Assembly: GCA_001275005.1 (NCBI GenBank)
Contig: JWZX01002380.1
Coordinates: 1 to 57,418 of the forward strand
From: Chrysochromulina tobinii
Lineage: Eukaryota; Haptophyta; Prymnesiales; Chrysochromulinaceae
Direction of reading: 5' to 3'
Length of the DNA stretch: 57,418 nt
Shown here in pieces: positions 10,243 to 19,732 of the stretch. Under the pieces are notes generated by a model. The model did no database searches and was not told the DNA's origin. It saw only the letters and a list, made by a program, of their open reading frames with translations. Within the stretch, counting starts at the first letter, position 1. The number at the start of each line of letters is the position of its first letter. The position numbers and the translations under genes were made by a program.

Positions 10243-11076
10243 GCCTGTGGCCTGCCAGTGAAGAGCGCTCATACGGAAGCCTCAGCGGAAGCGTGTGGGG
10301 CTCGGCCGGGCTCGACGGCCGGGCTCCCCCCCGCGCTCCCGCGTCCTGCTATTCTCCCGCTAGGATCCCGCCGGCTCCGCCCGCCCCCCCTCTCAGCTTG
10401 GCTCTGGCTGAGCCCAGCGGCTCGGCTCTCCGCGCTCCTTGCGCGACCTAGTGCTGTTCGATCACGGTCTCGACCCGACCCCTGGGCTCCTGATCTCGTG
10501 ATCTGAGATCTCCCCGAAGTCCGATCTCATCCGATCTCGTGGATCTCTGGATCTGGACGGGATGGGTCGCGGTGTTCGGGTGCGTGCGGTGCCCGGGTGC
10601 GTGGTAGCCCTACGGCGTCATACGATACGTAGAAGAAAGTGCGAACTTCGCCCGGCGGGACGCGTTCAAGAAACAGAAACAGCCGCCACCAACACCGAAC
10701 ACGACCTCGGAATCTTCGGAACGGTATACGGTTCAAAACACAAAAGTTCGGGTCGCGGGGCTCGCGATGACCCCATGAACGGTTGGCGTGAAGTCTGAAG
10801 AGCGATTCATATAATCAGTAAATCAACGTTGACGCGAAGGCGAACCCGCGCTAATATCGCAATCCGGTAAAGCGGGACTCGAGCCCAGCGGAGCCGACCC
10901 GGCGCGTTTACCTCACAACTGACAACGCCCACATTACACGCCAGTGACCTAATGTGGTTTGTGAAGTTCGATGTCTTTCCTTCGATCCGCACGGCGTCGC
11001 AGCAAAACCCGAAACCCCTGAGCGGTTTCGGGCATGCATGCCCTCACGCGGCGAGAGTCCTGCTCCGCTGGTGCGC
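10181..11076. other. intergenic, low-complexity GATCTC-rich
   Basis: After the duplicated SEH1 end there is no convincing gene. 10480-10560 is rich in GATCTC/GATCTG words. The remainder shows no repeats or RNA-like folds I can support. Confidence 0.4.
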
Positions 11077-11640
11077 TTACGCAATCCGCTGCCGGGTCAC
11101 CTTGCGGGCCGAGCCGGTGTTTTCGAACATATCAAAAGCATCGATAGCCTCCCTTGGCGCAGGTGATGGCGAGGCCTTCGCCTTGAGAGAGGAAACCGTT
11201 GGCTCAGGCGATGGCGAGGCCTGGAGAGAGGACACCGTTGGCTCAGGCGAAGGCGAGGCCTGGAGAGAGGACACCGTTGGCTCAGGCGAAGGCGAGGCCT
11301 GGAGAGAGGACACCGTTGGCTCAGGCGATGGCGAGGCCTGGAGAGAGGACATCCTTGTCTTGTCCCGTTTCATGGCCTTAAATTGCGCAAACTTTGCGAT
11401 GCGCTCGCTCTTCGACAGTTGCTTGGAGGGCAGCAACGCATTCTCCGCGGCTAGATGCGCCTCGAACATCTCGTGCGTGCGCTTCCAGTGCTGCTTCTGC
11501 TTCCACCAGTGCTTCTGCGCAAGGTTGCGGATCATCGACTTGTCGGTCAGGAAGTTCTCGGTTGCGACCTCGTAGCCGCAGAGGATGGCGAGCGAGGCCG
11601 CGACGATCAACGCAAGGGATCGGTAAGTAGAGGCTTGCAT
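11077..11640 (-). CDS. Small membrane-anchored or secreted protein with 13-residue repeats
   Basis: From the ATG at 11640 the protein has 187 residues and starts MQASTYRSLALIVAASLAIL, a signal peptide or signal anchor. A charged middle part (KHWWKQKQHWKRTHEMFEAH) precedes four SSLQASPSPEPTV repeats encoded by 39-bp units at about 11171-11350. An upstream in-frame ATG at 11793 would add a basic 51-residue extension and make the hydrophobic segment internal; I favour 11640 because it places the segment at the N-terminus. Function unknown. Confidence 0.55.
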   Translation of the reverse strand: MQASTYRSLALIVAASLAILCGYEVATENFLTDKSMIRNLAQKHWWKQKQHWKRTHEMFEAHLAAENALLPSKQLSKSERIAKFAQFKAMKRDKTRMSSLQASPSPEPTVSSLQASPSPEPTVSSLQASPSPEPTVSSLQASPSPEPTVSSLKAKASPSPAPREAIDAFDMFENTGSARKVTRQRIA

Positions 11641-11793
11641 GGAAGCTTCTTGAGCGTAAGCTTGTTCCCGCGGGGTTGCGCGGCACCGCGACGAGGGGGT
11701 CCAGGTCACAGAGTTAGATTCCGAAGCGACCGAAGCGGTGCGCCTAATTTGGTTAGAGCGACTTCTCCTTCGAGGGGTTTTCGATTTCCCCAT

Positions 11794-12399
11794 TTCCGCA
11801 CAAACGTGCCGCAAAAATACAAACTGATGATTACAGCGGTAATTTGGTCCCAGGAATAGTGCGCGGTGCGTCTACAACACGACGTGTTCTCGTCGTTGCC
11901 TAAAAGCTTTGAGGTTGACCTCGCTCGGGAAAGAATTCCGAATCCCTAATGTTGTTACTGAGTTGGGGTTGGGCGACAGCGTGGTTAGGTGCAGGACAAG
12001 GACTGGTCCAAGCACTCGCGCGGGCCAACTGTAGGAGCCGCTTCGTGGGCGCTTCTGAGGCCAAGTGTGCAAGGATGCGTGCTGGATGTGCCTTAGGATT
12101 CGTGAGATTCATTGGATACCTCATGGGGTATCAGACAATGTAGATAAGTGTTTGTTCGTCATCGGCAACGTGTAGGGGATTGGGTGCAGCGAAGCAGGGA
12201 GCAGACCCGTGGCAACGGCCATGCGAGTTCGAGGCCCGGGTTCACTGTTGCCGTGTTCACAGTTGCCATGCGAGTTCGAGGCCCGGGCAGCTCACCTGTT
12301 CACAGCGACGTCAGCGAAGGTGGCGGGCCGGAGCTAATGAAGTGCGTGATTGGGTCTGATCAGGTCTGACGATGGTGGCGGGCCGGAGCTCATGAAGTA
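11794..12399. other. intergenic with short direct repeats
   Basis: CATGCGAGTTCGAGGCCCGGG occurs twice (12221-12241, 12267-12287) and GGTGGCGGGCCGGAGCT(A/C)ATGAAGT twice (12320-12400). No gene seen. Confidence 0.5.
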
Positions 12400-14025
12400 T
12401 TAGGTCTGATTAGGTCTGAAGAAGTGCGGCGACGCACAGGCTGAGATGGGGCAGAAGACCGAATCCACTCGCATGCCGTCCTCAACGGCCTCGGCCTGCC
12501 TGTCAGCACCGGTAAGGGCTTCGTCACCTGTAACGGCTTCGTCAGCCTTGGCCAGCGATGGTGCCGGCGAGCGTGGTGTAGGCTCGAGCGAGGCGACGGA
12601 CGAGTCAGTGGCAGACCAGCCGCACACAAGCCCACGCCAGCGCGTGAGGCGCCGTCCCTCGGCATCCAACGAAGGTTTTAGCCGTTGCCGCTCCATTCCC
12701 GCGCTCCACGGCGCGATTCGACTGGCAGCGGGAGGCTCCCCCCCAGAACTCATGGCTGCTTGGCGCACAGCGTAGCTGCGTGCTTTGCCCACAGCGCGCA
12801 GCACGCGATCGCGCGTCAGCAGCCGCAGCCCCATCGCGGCCAAGTCGGCGGTCCCCAGCTTCACGGCGGCGTCGAGGGAGGTCACTCCGGCACGCTCGAG
12901 AGCCTCAATGGACGGCCGGTCGACCCCGAGCAGACTCAGTAGCGCCGCGAACGAGTCGGGTTGATAGCTCGAGGCGGCCGTGTCCACTGGGCGCTCGCGG
13001 GCGGGCGACGCAAAGGGCGACGAGCCAGGTGACGGTCTCGGCGAGGCGTGCACAGAGGAAGCTCGGAATGTGCTGGAATGTGCCCGATACGACGCGTCGA
13101 ACGAGGCGCTGCGAACGAGGCGCCGCCGCGCCGGGCTCGGGGCGTCGGGGCGTGCGTGAAGCATCGTGTCCAGACTCAGGACGCTCCCACGAAAGTTGCC
13201 CGTCGGCCCGGCGTTGCGCCACGTCTTCGGCAACGGCCTCTCGGCCTCGGCGACGGCGGCGGCGGCGGCGCGAGCGGAGGCGACAGCGGCGGCGGCCTCG
13301 ACGGCGGCGGCGACGGCGGCGGCGGCGGCGGTTCCAGCGGCACAGCTGCTGCTGCCTCCATTGCCGCCGGCGCTCACGGAAGCCACAGCGTAGCTGCCGA
13401 GCTTGGCGGCCGGCGGCGGCTTGCTGCGGATCGCCGTGCGTGAGGCAGACGCGTGCGGCCGCGCGTACCAGGGTGGCGACGCGTCTGCTCGCGTGTTGGT
13501 CACCTCACGGTGTCGGCATTCCTCGTCCCAGAGCGCGCGCAGCCGCGCAGACTCGACGGCACCCTCCGCGTGCAGCCGACTCCAAAGGGTCTGATTGGGC
13601 GCTTGCATGGCCTCCGACAAGATGGCGTCATCCACCACGACTGACAGGTCGAGTATTGGCATCCGCAGCGCAGGCGGCGGAGGCGGCGGAGGTGCAGGTG
13701 GCTTGGGAGTCGGCTGTCGCACGCCGATCACCTCCATCAGGGATGGCCCCTGCCGGGGCGAGAACTCAGCCGAATTCGCCAGCTTTGCAGGCGTGTAGCC
13801 TGTTGAGAGCAGGTGCTGGGCGATGGCGGAGATCTGAACAGCTGGCATGATCTCCGGCGTTTTCGAAAATGGCATAAAATGGGATGAAATGGCATGATCT
13901 CCGGCGTCGGGCGTCGAGGCCTCGCACTCGAGCCGTTTGCGATGACTTCGCTCCTGCGCATATCGGCGCTCCTCCTCCTCTTGTTGGCGCACGTGTGAGG
14001 CCAGAGCTGACACGTCGCCTGCCAT
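12400..14025 (-). CDS. SAM-like domain protein with low-complexity middle
   Basis: 541 residues from the ATG at 14025 (MAGDVSALASHVRQQEEEER); the frame is open further upstream but without another ATG. A charged N-terminal helix, a Pro-run, an Ala-rich helix (about 80 residues encoded by GCN repeats) and Ser/Arg-rich stretches precede a SAM-like helical domain near residues 360-430 (SFAALLSLLGV, IEALERAGVTSL, LAAMGLRLLTRDRVL). The domain call rests on that helical pattern. A 15-base sequence (ATGATCTCCGGCGTT) is duplicated 46 bp apart at 13847-13907 within the frame, without GT-AG borders. Function unknown; SAM domains usually mediate oligomerisation. Confidence 0.65.
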   Translation of the reverse strand: MAGDVSALASHVRQQEEEERRYAQERSHRKRLECEASTPDAGDHAISSHFMPFSKTPEIMPAVQISAIAQHLLSTGYTPAKLANSAEFSPRQGPSLMEVIGVRQPTPKPPAPPPPPPPALRMPILDLSVVVDDAILSEAMQAPNQTLWSRLHAEGAVESARLRALWDEECRHREVTNTRADASPPWYARPHASASRTAIRSKPPPAAKLGSYAVASVSAGGNGGSSSCAAGTAAAAAVAAAVEAAAAVASARAAAAAVAEAERPLPKTWRNAGPTGNFRGSVLSLDTMLHARPDAPSPARRRLVRSASFDASYRAHSSTFRASSVHASPRPSPGSSPFASPARERPVDTAASSYQPDSFAALLSLLGVDRPSIEALERAGVTSLDAAVKLGTADLAAMGLRLLTRDRVLRAVGKARSYAVRQAAMSSGGEPPAASRIAPWSAGMERQRLKPSLDAEGRRLTRWRGLVCGWSATDSSVASLEPTPRSPAPSLAKADEAVTGDEALTGADRQAEAVEDGMRVDSVFCPISACASPHFFRPNQT

Positions 14026-14187
14026 AATCGTTCCTTCGAAGAAACGACCTCGAAGAAATGTCGTTTCTTCACAGCAACACAACAAAACGGCGGCCTGCAC
14101 ACTGGCGCTCCGTCGCCAACCGCGCTACCGGTACGCGTACTGTACACACAAAACGATTCGTGATTGGCACTGAAGCCGCTGGGCGCC
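14026..14187. promoter_or_regulatory. divergent promoter with 11-bp hairpin
   Basis: 162 bp between the SAM-like gene and formiminotransferase. A perfect inverted repeat GAAGAAACGAC (14038-14048) / GTCGTTTCTTC (14060-14070) with an 11-base loop lies just upstream of the minus-strand start. Confidence 0.4.
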
Positions 14188-15132
14188 ATGCTCGTGAGCT
14201 GTGCCATTTACATCTCGTCGGGCGTGGCCTCGATCGCCTCACGCGTGGCGGCGTCCGCACTTGCGGCGCACCCACGTGTCGCCGTCGTCGACACCTTCAC
14301 TGACGTGGCGTACGCGCGCTCCTCGGTCAAGCTCGTCGGTGAAACAGGGCCGCTCGTCGCCGCCGCCCGAGCAGCAGCGGCTGAGGCCCTCTCGCTTATC
14401 GATCTCTCGCAAGAGCCGCATCCGGCGCCCCACCCACGACAGGGCGCAGTCGACATGGTCTCGTTCATGCCGCTCTCGGAGGCCAGCGCCGACGCGCTCG
14501 CGGACGAGTTGGCAGCGTGCGACGTGGCAGCGTGGCAGCTTGGCGGTGCGCTCGGCGAGCTCGGCTGCCCGGTGCTCATGTACGGCCCACGGGCTGCGCG
14601 TTCGCTACTTGAGACGCGGCGCGGTACCTCCTTCTTCGCTTCGGTCCGCGCTGGGTCACCGCGCGAAGCGAGCACGTCGCTCGTGCTCGACTTTGGCGGT
14701 GGTGGCATTGTTCCAGGCGCGGACGGCGCCGCGGCGGCGGCGATGGCGGCGCCGAGCGGCACGAGTGCCGCGGGGCCACCGCTGCCGCTGCGAGCCGGCG
14801 TCGCCATCGTTGGTGTGCAGCCGTACGTGACCAACTTCAACATCCAGGTAGAGGAGGCGACGCTAGACGAGTGCAGGGGTGCGGCGGGCGCGTTGCGCCG
14901 CGAGATAGGTGTGCAGGTGATGGCGCTGCCACACGAGGCGTCAGGCACCGTGGAGATTGGGTGCAACTTGCAGGCGTCGCAGCAGCATGGCAGCCCGGCA
15001 CGCGAGGCGGTGCTCGCGCTCGTGGCGAGTTCGCTGCCCGCGAGAGCGCGCGTGCGCAAGAGCTACGTGATCGGGCTGACTCCGGACGAGGCGCGCGGCG
15101 AGGGAGTGAGGTGGCTGGCGGCGGCGGCGTGA
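14188..15132 (+). CDS. Glutamate formiminotransferase-like protein (FTCD N-terminal family)
   Basis: 314 residues. Formiminotransferases move a formimino group between formiminoglutamate and tetrahydrofolate. The N-subdomain pattern is clear: VAVVDTFTDVAYARSSVKLVG, AAAEALSLIDL, HPRQGAVDMVSFMPL (family HPRIGAVD), and a C-subdomain with VAIVGVQPYVTNFNIQV. Length equals the formiminotransferase part of FTCD without the cyclodeaminase domain, as in plant and algal versions. The initial ATG at 14188 removes an open but non-ATG extension. The N-terminus (MLVSCAIYISSGVASIASRV) replaces the usual VPNFSEG region, so substrate may differ. Confidence 0.88.
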   Translation: MLVSCAIYISSGVASIASRVAASALAAHPRVAVVDTFTDVAYARSSVKLVGETGPLVAAARAAAAEALSLIDLSQEPHPAPHPRQGAVDMVSFMPLSEASADALADELAACDVAAWQLGGALGELGCPVLMYGPRAARSLLETRRGTSFFASVRAGSPREASTSLVLDFGGGGIVPGADGAAAAAMAAPSGTSAAGPPLPLRAGVAIVGVQPYVTNFNIQVEEATLDECRGAAGALRREIGVQVMALPHEASGTVEIGCNLQASQQHGSPAREAVLALVASSLPARARVRKSYVIGLTPDEARGEGVRWLAAAA

Positions 15133-15364
15133 AACCGTGATTCGTGCGCACCGGTCCTTGTGGGTGTTTAGCTGAGGACCTACAAGCAAGTTTAAAGGTT
15201 GCTGTCCACCTGGACTGTGCTAGACTGTGCCGAAGGGGAACGGACGAAACGTCCCTCGACTCGTTTGCCGCGAAAAGCGAGGTCGAGAGCAAGGTCCAAG
15301 GAGGAGTCCGCCCAGGGAGCGCCAAGCCACACCCTCTCGCCTCGCAGTCGTCGTTGGCGCGACC

Positions 15365-17389
15365 ATGTTCTACTCACAACTGGTGCTGAGCAAGAAGGGC
15401 GCGCTGGGCAAGATCTGGCTCGCCGCACACATGGGCCTCGAGAAGAAGGGCTCCAAGCCGATGATCATGCAGACAAACATTCCCGAGTCAGTCAACGAGA
15501 TCGAGAACCCCCCGCAGAACGTGCCGCTCGCGCTGCGCGTGTCGGGGCATCTGCTGCTCGGCGTGGTGCGCATCTTCTCCAAGAAGGTCGTCTACCTGCT
15601 TACCGACTGCTCCGATGCGCTTACCAAGATCAAGGACGCCTTCAAGCAGCCGGGCAACGTGGAGCTCGCCCCAGGCGCGGGCGTCAAGGGCTACCATGAG
15701 CTGACGCGCGGCACCGAGCTGGCCGACGAGGATGAGCTCGATCCGGAGCTCATGCCTTCGATGGACTACGACGACGAGGACCAGCAGCTCGAGGGCATCC
15801 AGCTCGATGACGAGGACGAGTTTGGCACCGCTGGGCTGACGGGCATCGATCCGTCCTTCGCCGAGGAGGAGGAGGACGACGAGCATTTCGGCGCGACGAG
15901 CAAGTTCGAGCACTTCTTCCGGAAGCCGAGCGCTGAGGTGGAAGACGAGGACGAAGGCGCGCGTGGGGGCAAGCGCGCACGCAAGAGCCGCGAGCCCGAC
16001 GTGGCGGCGGCGGCCGCGGCCGCCGCTGAGGAGGAGGACGCGGAGGAGGACGATCTGCCTCCGATCGAGATAAGCCGGCGCGAGGAGCGGAAGAGCATGG
16101 AGCGGCGGACCGATGAGGACGAGGAGCTGCTTCAGCAGGTCGAGGAGGACGAGGACGCCCTTGGGCCGAACGCCTTCGGCTTCGGCGGCGAGGAGGAGGT
16201 TGGCCTGGGGCCGATGGAGGCAGAGGAGGGCGAGGAGGGCGAGGAGGGCGAGGAGGGCGAGGAACCGGATTCGCTCGCGCCAGTGATGCAGGATGCGCCG
16301 CCTGCACGCGGTGCGCGCGCCGCCGCCGCCGACAAGGCGGCGGGGCGCGCGGCCCAGGCCAAGCTCCCGCCCAAGGGCAAGCCGAAGCGTAAGATGGTCC
16401 TCGACGTCGAGACGATGATCTCGACGGAGCAGATCCGGAAGCAGCTGACAGACCCGGAGGAGCTGCGCAAGATCACGCGCGACTTCGACGCGGAGGAGGC
16501 CGCGCACGCCGCCGCCGCCACGCGCGACGATGAGTGGGATCCGATCGCTGGCCCGCCGCGCGGCCTGTCCTACTTGCCACGCGGAGCCGAGTCCTTTGCG
16601 TGCTTCCGGCCGAATGCGCCGCGGGTGGCGCCCAAGAAGGCGCGCTTCTCTGACGCAGTGGACGTGGCGAGCGGCCGCGCGGCGAAGCAGCCCGCCGCCG
16701 CCGCCGCCGCCGCGTCCGCGTCCGCGTCCGCGTCCGCCGCGCTCGACGACGAGGATGACGCGCCCGAGCAGTTCCGCTCCGCCGACACTCCGGGGAGAGG
16801 TCCAACCGCGGCGGCTCACGCGCGCGCCAGTCTCGAGCCGCCCTCGTCGGGCGGCCGAGGCTCCTTTGGTGCGGTGCCCATGGGCGACGAGGAGGAGGAG
16901 CCGGTGCCCTTTGACAACGAGGAGGAGCCGCTGGACGACGAAGAGGAGGGGCTCGGCAGCATGGAGGCGCCCGACGACTTTGGCGCCGCGTATGTGGCGC
17001 CCAGTGACGAGCCTGAGGTGGACACGGGCTTCGACCCGAAGCTCAAGCTGCCCAACGTGGCGGCCGACAACTCGTTCGCCGACGCGGCCGACGGCGCCGG
17101 CGCCACTCAAGAGGATCCGAAGCACTGGAACCCGCGCACGCGCAAAATGTACGAGGTGCTCGCGATGGCCTTCGATGCCGCGGGCGACGAGCCGGTCTCG
17201 TACAAGGCGATGATCAGCAGCACGTGCCGCTCCTCCAAGCCGAACTCCGAGAAGCGCAAGATCGTCGCCGGCTGCTTCCAGGAGGTGCTCTTCCTCGCCA
17301 CGCATGGCCTTGTGGAGCTTGACCAGAAGCGTGCCTACGGTAACCTGCTCATCGCGAAGACGGAGCTGTTCGCCGACGCGGCCGCCTGA
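15365..17389 (+). CDS. RAD21: RAD21/SCC1 cohesin kleisin subunit
   Basis: 674 residues. The N-terminus MFYSQLVLSKKGALGKIWLA and TNIPESVNEI matches the SMC3-binding domain of RAD21/REC8 kleisins; the C-terminal winged helix (AMISSTCRSSKPNSEKRKI, FLATHGLVELDQ, YGNLLI) is the SMC1-binding domain. The long middle is acidic with Ala-rich and Glu-rich runs and no obvious separase site that I can assign. The C-terminal form fits mitotic RAD21; REC8 cannot be ruled out by eye. The ATG at 15365 is the conserved start, although the frame is open upstream. Confidence 0.93.
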   Translation: MFYSQLVLSKKGALGKIWLAAHMGLEKKGSKPMIMQTNIPESVNEIENPPQNVPLALRVSGHLLLGVVRIFSKKVVYLLTDCSDALTKIKDAFKQPGNVELAPGAGVKGYHELTRGTELADEDELDPELMPSMDYDDEDQQLEGIQLDDEDEFGTAGLTGIDPSFAEEEEDDEHFGATSKFEHFFRKPSAEVEDEDEGARGGKRARKSREPDVAAAAAAAAEEEDAEEDDLPPIEISRREERKSMERRTDEDEELLQQVEEDEDALGPNAFGFGGEEEVGLGPMEAEEGEEGEEGEEGEEPDSLAPVMQDAPPARGARAAAADKAAGRAAQAKLPPKGKPKRKMVLDVETMISTEQIRKQLTDPEELRKITRDFDAEEAAHAAAATRDDEWDPIAGPPRGLSYLPRGAESFACFRPNAPRVAPKKARFSDAVDVASGRAAKQPAAAAAAASASASASAALDDEDDAPEQFRSADTPGRGPTAAAHARASLEPPSSGGRGSFGAVPMGDEEEEPVPFDNEEEPLDDEEEGLGSMEAPDDFGAAYVAPSDEPEVDTGFDPKLKLPNVAADNSFADAADGAGATQEDPKHWNPRTRKMYEVLAMAFDAAGDEPVSYKAMISSTCRSSKPNSEKRKIVAGCFQEVLFLATHGLVELDQKRAYGNLLIAKTELFADAAA

Positions 17390-18132
17390 GCGGCACACAT
17401 CCAACGCCTGGCCTGCATGCGATGAGGGACGCAACCAGCATGCATTGTCCACGAAGACGGTCGCCAGAGCGGCGCGCTCCCCGCGGGCATGCACTAGTGC
17501 AGGCGGCGCTCCGCAGCAGAGTTAGAGCAGAGGCGGCAGCCACAGCAGCTCAGGTGAGAGCGATCGTGCGTGGCGGGCCGCCCGCTAGCTTGCCATCGGC
17601 GGCCCAGTACAGTGCATGTTTGTGTGCCTCAACGAGGGGCAACACACCGCGACTCGCCCGTCGATGCGCCGACGCGGAACGTACAACGTGTCCGAATCGA
17701 CCTACGCGCAGCAGACCCAAGACCGGTCGCAGAGAGTCTAGACCCATACGCATAATACTGAGTAGTACTGAGTACAGTAAAGCTGCTGGTGAAAGTCGCG
17801 AAGTACAGTTGGCGCGAAACCGCGCGGAACGCGGCACTCTCTGCGCGAATAGACCGTAACTCCGTAAGACCGAAGCGAATTTCCGCGCCGCCGCCGCGGG
17901 CGCGTGGCCAGGACCGCGTGCGATCTGCGAACCAGAACGGAGCCGCGCACGCCCACGGACAAACGCCGGACTCTCCTCGCGACTCGCGGGCGACCGCGTC
18001 GTGCGGTCCCAAAATCGACCGTACACACAAGTCAACGCACAATTGTCACGTGCCTCGCTTTCCGCGTTCGCATCACACGCCGCTGACCGCTCTGCGCCGC
18101 CCTCCCATCACGTGGTGGGCGCGCCGTGCTAA
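17390..18132. other. convergent intergenic region
   Basis: 743 bp between convergent RAD21 and the RRM gene. No gene, repeat or RNA seen beyond a short ACTGAGTAGTACTGAGTAC repeat near 17758. Confidence 0.4.
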
Positions 18133-19671
18133 TCACGCCGCGAGGAAGTCCGCGAGTGAGTCGTCCTCGACGTCGTCGTCGGCCTGGTGCGGCAGGATGG
18201 TGTGAAAGGTCTGGAACATGGGCCAGAAGACCGAGTCGGCCGAGCGGGTGCCGAAGCAAGCCTCGATCTCGGGCAGGGTGTACCCGAGCACCCCGGCGGA
18301 CTCGAAGGGGGAGCGAAAGGCGTGGCGGGTGAGCACCGACGCCGTGCAGCTCGGATCGTCGAGCAGCTTTGTCCGCAGCTCGTGCAGCAGCGTCATCGCG
18401 CGGCGGGTGTTGGGCGGAAGCCGCGGGTCCGTGGATAAGAAGGTGCGCACCGCAGCAAGCGCGTCGGCAGCCGGCGCGGCGGCGAGCGCTTCGGAGAGTG
18501 CGCGCTCACGCCCGCCCGCGGCTGCGGTGGACACGGACAGGGACACGCTCACGTGCCCTGCGGGCTTCGACGGTGTAACCACCTCCCTCTTGGCCGCAGG
18601 TGTAACCTCCCTGGGCCAGGGGCGGGGCTCTGCCTTGAAGACAGCGGCCGGCGGTCCGGCGGGTACGGCCACGTCACTTCGGCTGCTGCAGCCTCCTCCT
18701 CCGCCGCCGCCGCCGCCGCTGCCGCCGCCGCCGCTTCCGCCCGGGAACATGGGGGGCGGCGGGCCACTGCTCAAGCTGCGTTGCATCTCTACCGGCCGTG
18801 TCATAGACAGCATACCGTCACGCTGCGTCGCTGTTAGCCCGTCACCGCCGTAGCCGGGCAACGTGCCTCCACGCCCATCGCTACCCGGCCGGAAGATATT
18901 TGGCGTGCCCGGGTCGAGACGCTGCAGAATGACCTGTCGGCCACAAAGGAATTCGCTCTGCTTGCGCAGCCCTGCGTTCAGGTCGGCCGTTGAGCGAAGG
19001 CGCACGTACACCATGCCCGAGAAGCGGCCCGCGTGGTCCTTGCCCATCTCAATCGCATCGCGGTCGAGCACGAGCGGCTTGTAAAAGTTACGAATGTCCT
19101 CTTCCTTGGCTGTCCAGAGCACGGAGCGCATCTTGAGGACGCGGTTCTCGTGCACGTCGCGCTCCATGCGTTCGGGCAGGAAAAAGGGCGGCAGCTTGCT
19201 CCCGGGAAAGCCGTTCACGAAGCCATTCATCGGCATAGCGCCCGTGAAGCCGCCCGGTCCGCCCGGCGCCGGCGCGGGCCTGGGCATCACGGGTGGTTGC
19301 ATCGCGGGTGTGGGCAGAGGTGGCTTTGGCGTAGGTGGCGCAGGTGGGGCCGACGATTGCGGCTGTTGCGACTGCGTTGAGGGCTCGTTGCGGGCGCTGT
19401 CAAAGACAACTGTCATGGTGCTTCCGCGGAGCGGCATTTCGTTGAGCCGGCGCTTGGCGCTCGTGGCCTCGCGCGTGCACGACATCTCCACAAGCGCGAG
19501 CATGCCGCCGCCGCTCGCCCTCGCGACCTGCACCTCCTCCACCTTGCCGAGCGGCTCGAGAAGCGTCTTGAGCTCATCAGAGGAGCAGCCGTGCGGCAGG
19601 TTGGAGAAGCGCAGGTAGCGGCAGCGCGGCTCGTCGTCCGCCGCGCGCGGTCGCTTGGCCTCGGACTCCAT
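18133..19671 (-). CDS. Two-RRM RNA-binding protein
   Basis: 512 residues from the ATG at 19671 (MESEAKRPRAADDEP). RRM1 spans residues ~17-90 (RYLRFSNLP as RNP2, MLALVEM as a weak RNP1). A Pro-rich linker separates RRM2 (~178-262; VLKMRSVLW, GMVYVRLRS). Neither RNP1 has the full aromatic set, so they look like quasi- or diverged RRMs. The C-terminal half is Gly- and Ser-rich with an acidic end (DDDVEDDSLADFLAA). It lies 62 bp downstream of the CDK20-like stop on the same strand. Likely role in mRNA processing; family not pinned down. Confidence 0.8.
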   Translation of the reverse strand: MESEAKRPRAADDEPRCRYLRFSNLPHGCSSDELKTLLEPLGKVEEVQVARASGGGMLALVEMSCTREATSAKRRLNEMPLRGSTMTVVFDSARNEPSTQSQQPQSSAPPAPPTPKPPLPTPAMQPPVMPRPAPAPGGPGGFTGAMPMNGFVNGFPGSKLPPFFLPERMERDVHENRVLKMRSVLWTAKEEDIRNFYKPLVLDRDAIEMGKDHAGRFSGMVYVRLRSTADLNAGLRKQSEFLCGRQVILQRLDPGTPNIFRPGSDGRGGTLPGYGGDGLTATQRDGMLSMTRPVEMQRSLSSGPPPPMFPGGSGGGGSGGGGGGGGGCSSRSDVAVPAGPPAAVFKAEPRPWPREVTPAAKREVVTPSKPAGHVSVSLSVSTAAAGGRERALSEALAAAPAADALAAVRTFLSTDPRLPPNTRRAMTLLHELRTKLLDDPSCTASVLTRHAFRSPFESAGVLGYTLPEIEACFGTRSADSVFWPMFQTFHTILPHQADDDVEDDSLADFLAA

Positions 19672-19732
19672 CGATCGGCACGTCTTCGGATTGTGAACAA
19701 GACTGTGAACACAGTAGATTGATCGAAAAAAA

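Noticed and set aside
13847..13907. Duplicate ATGATCTCCGGCGT as a possible intron in the SAM-like gene
   Set aside because: No GT or GC donor at the copy border, and removal of 46 bases would break the frame.
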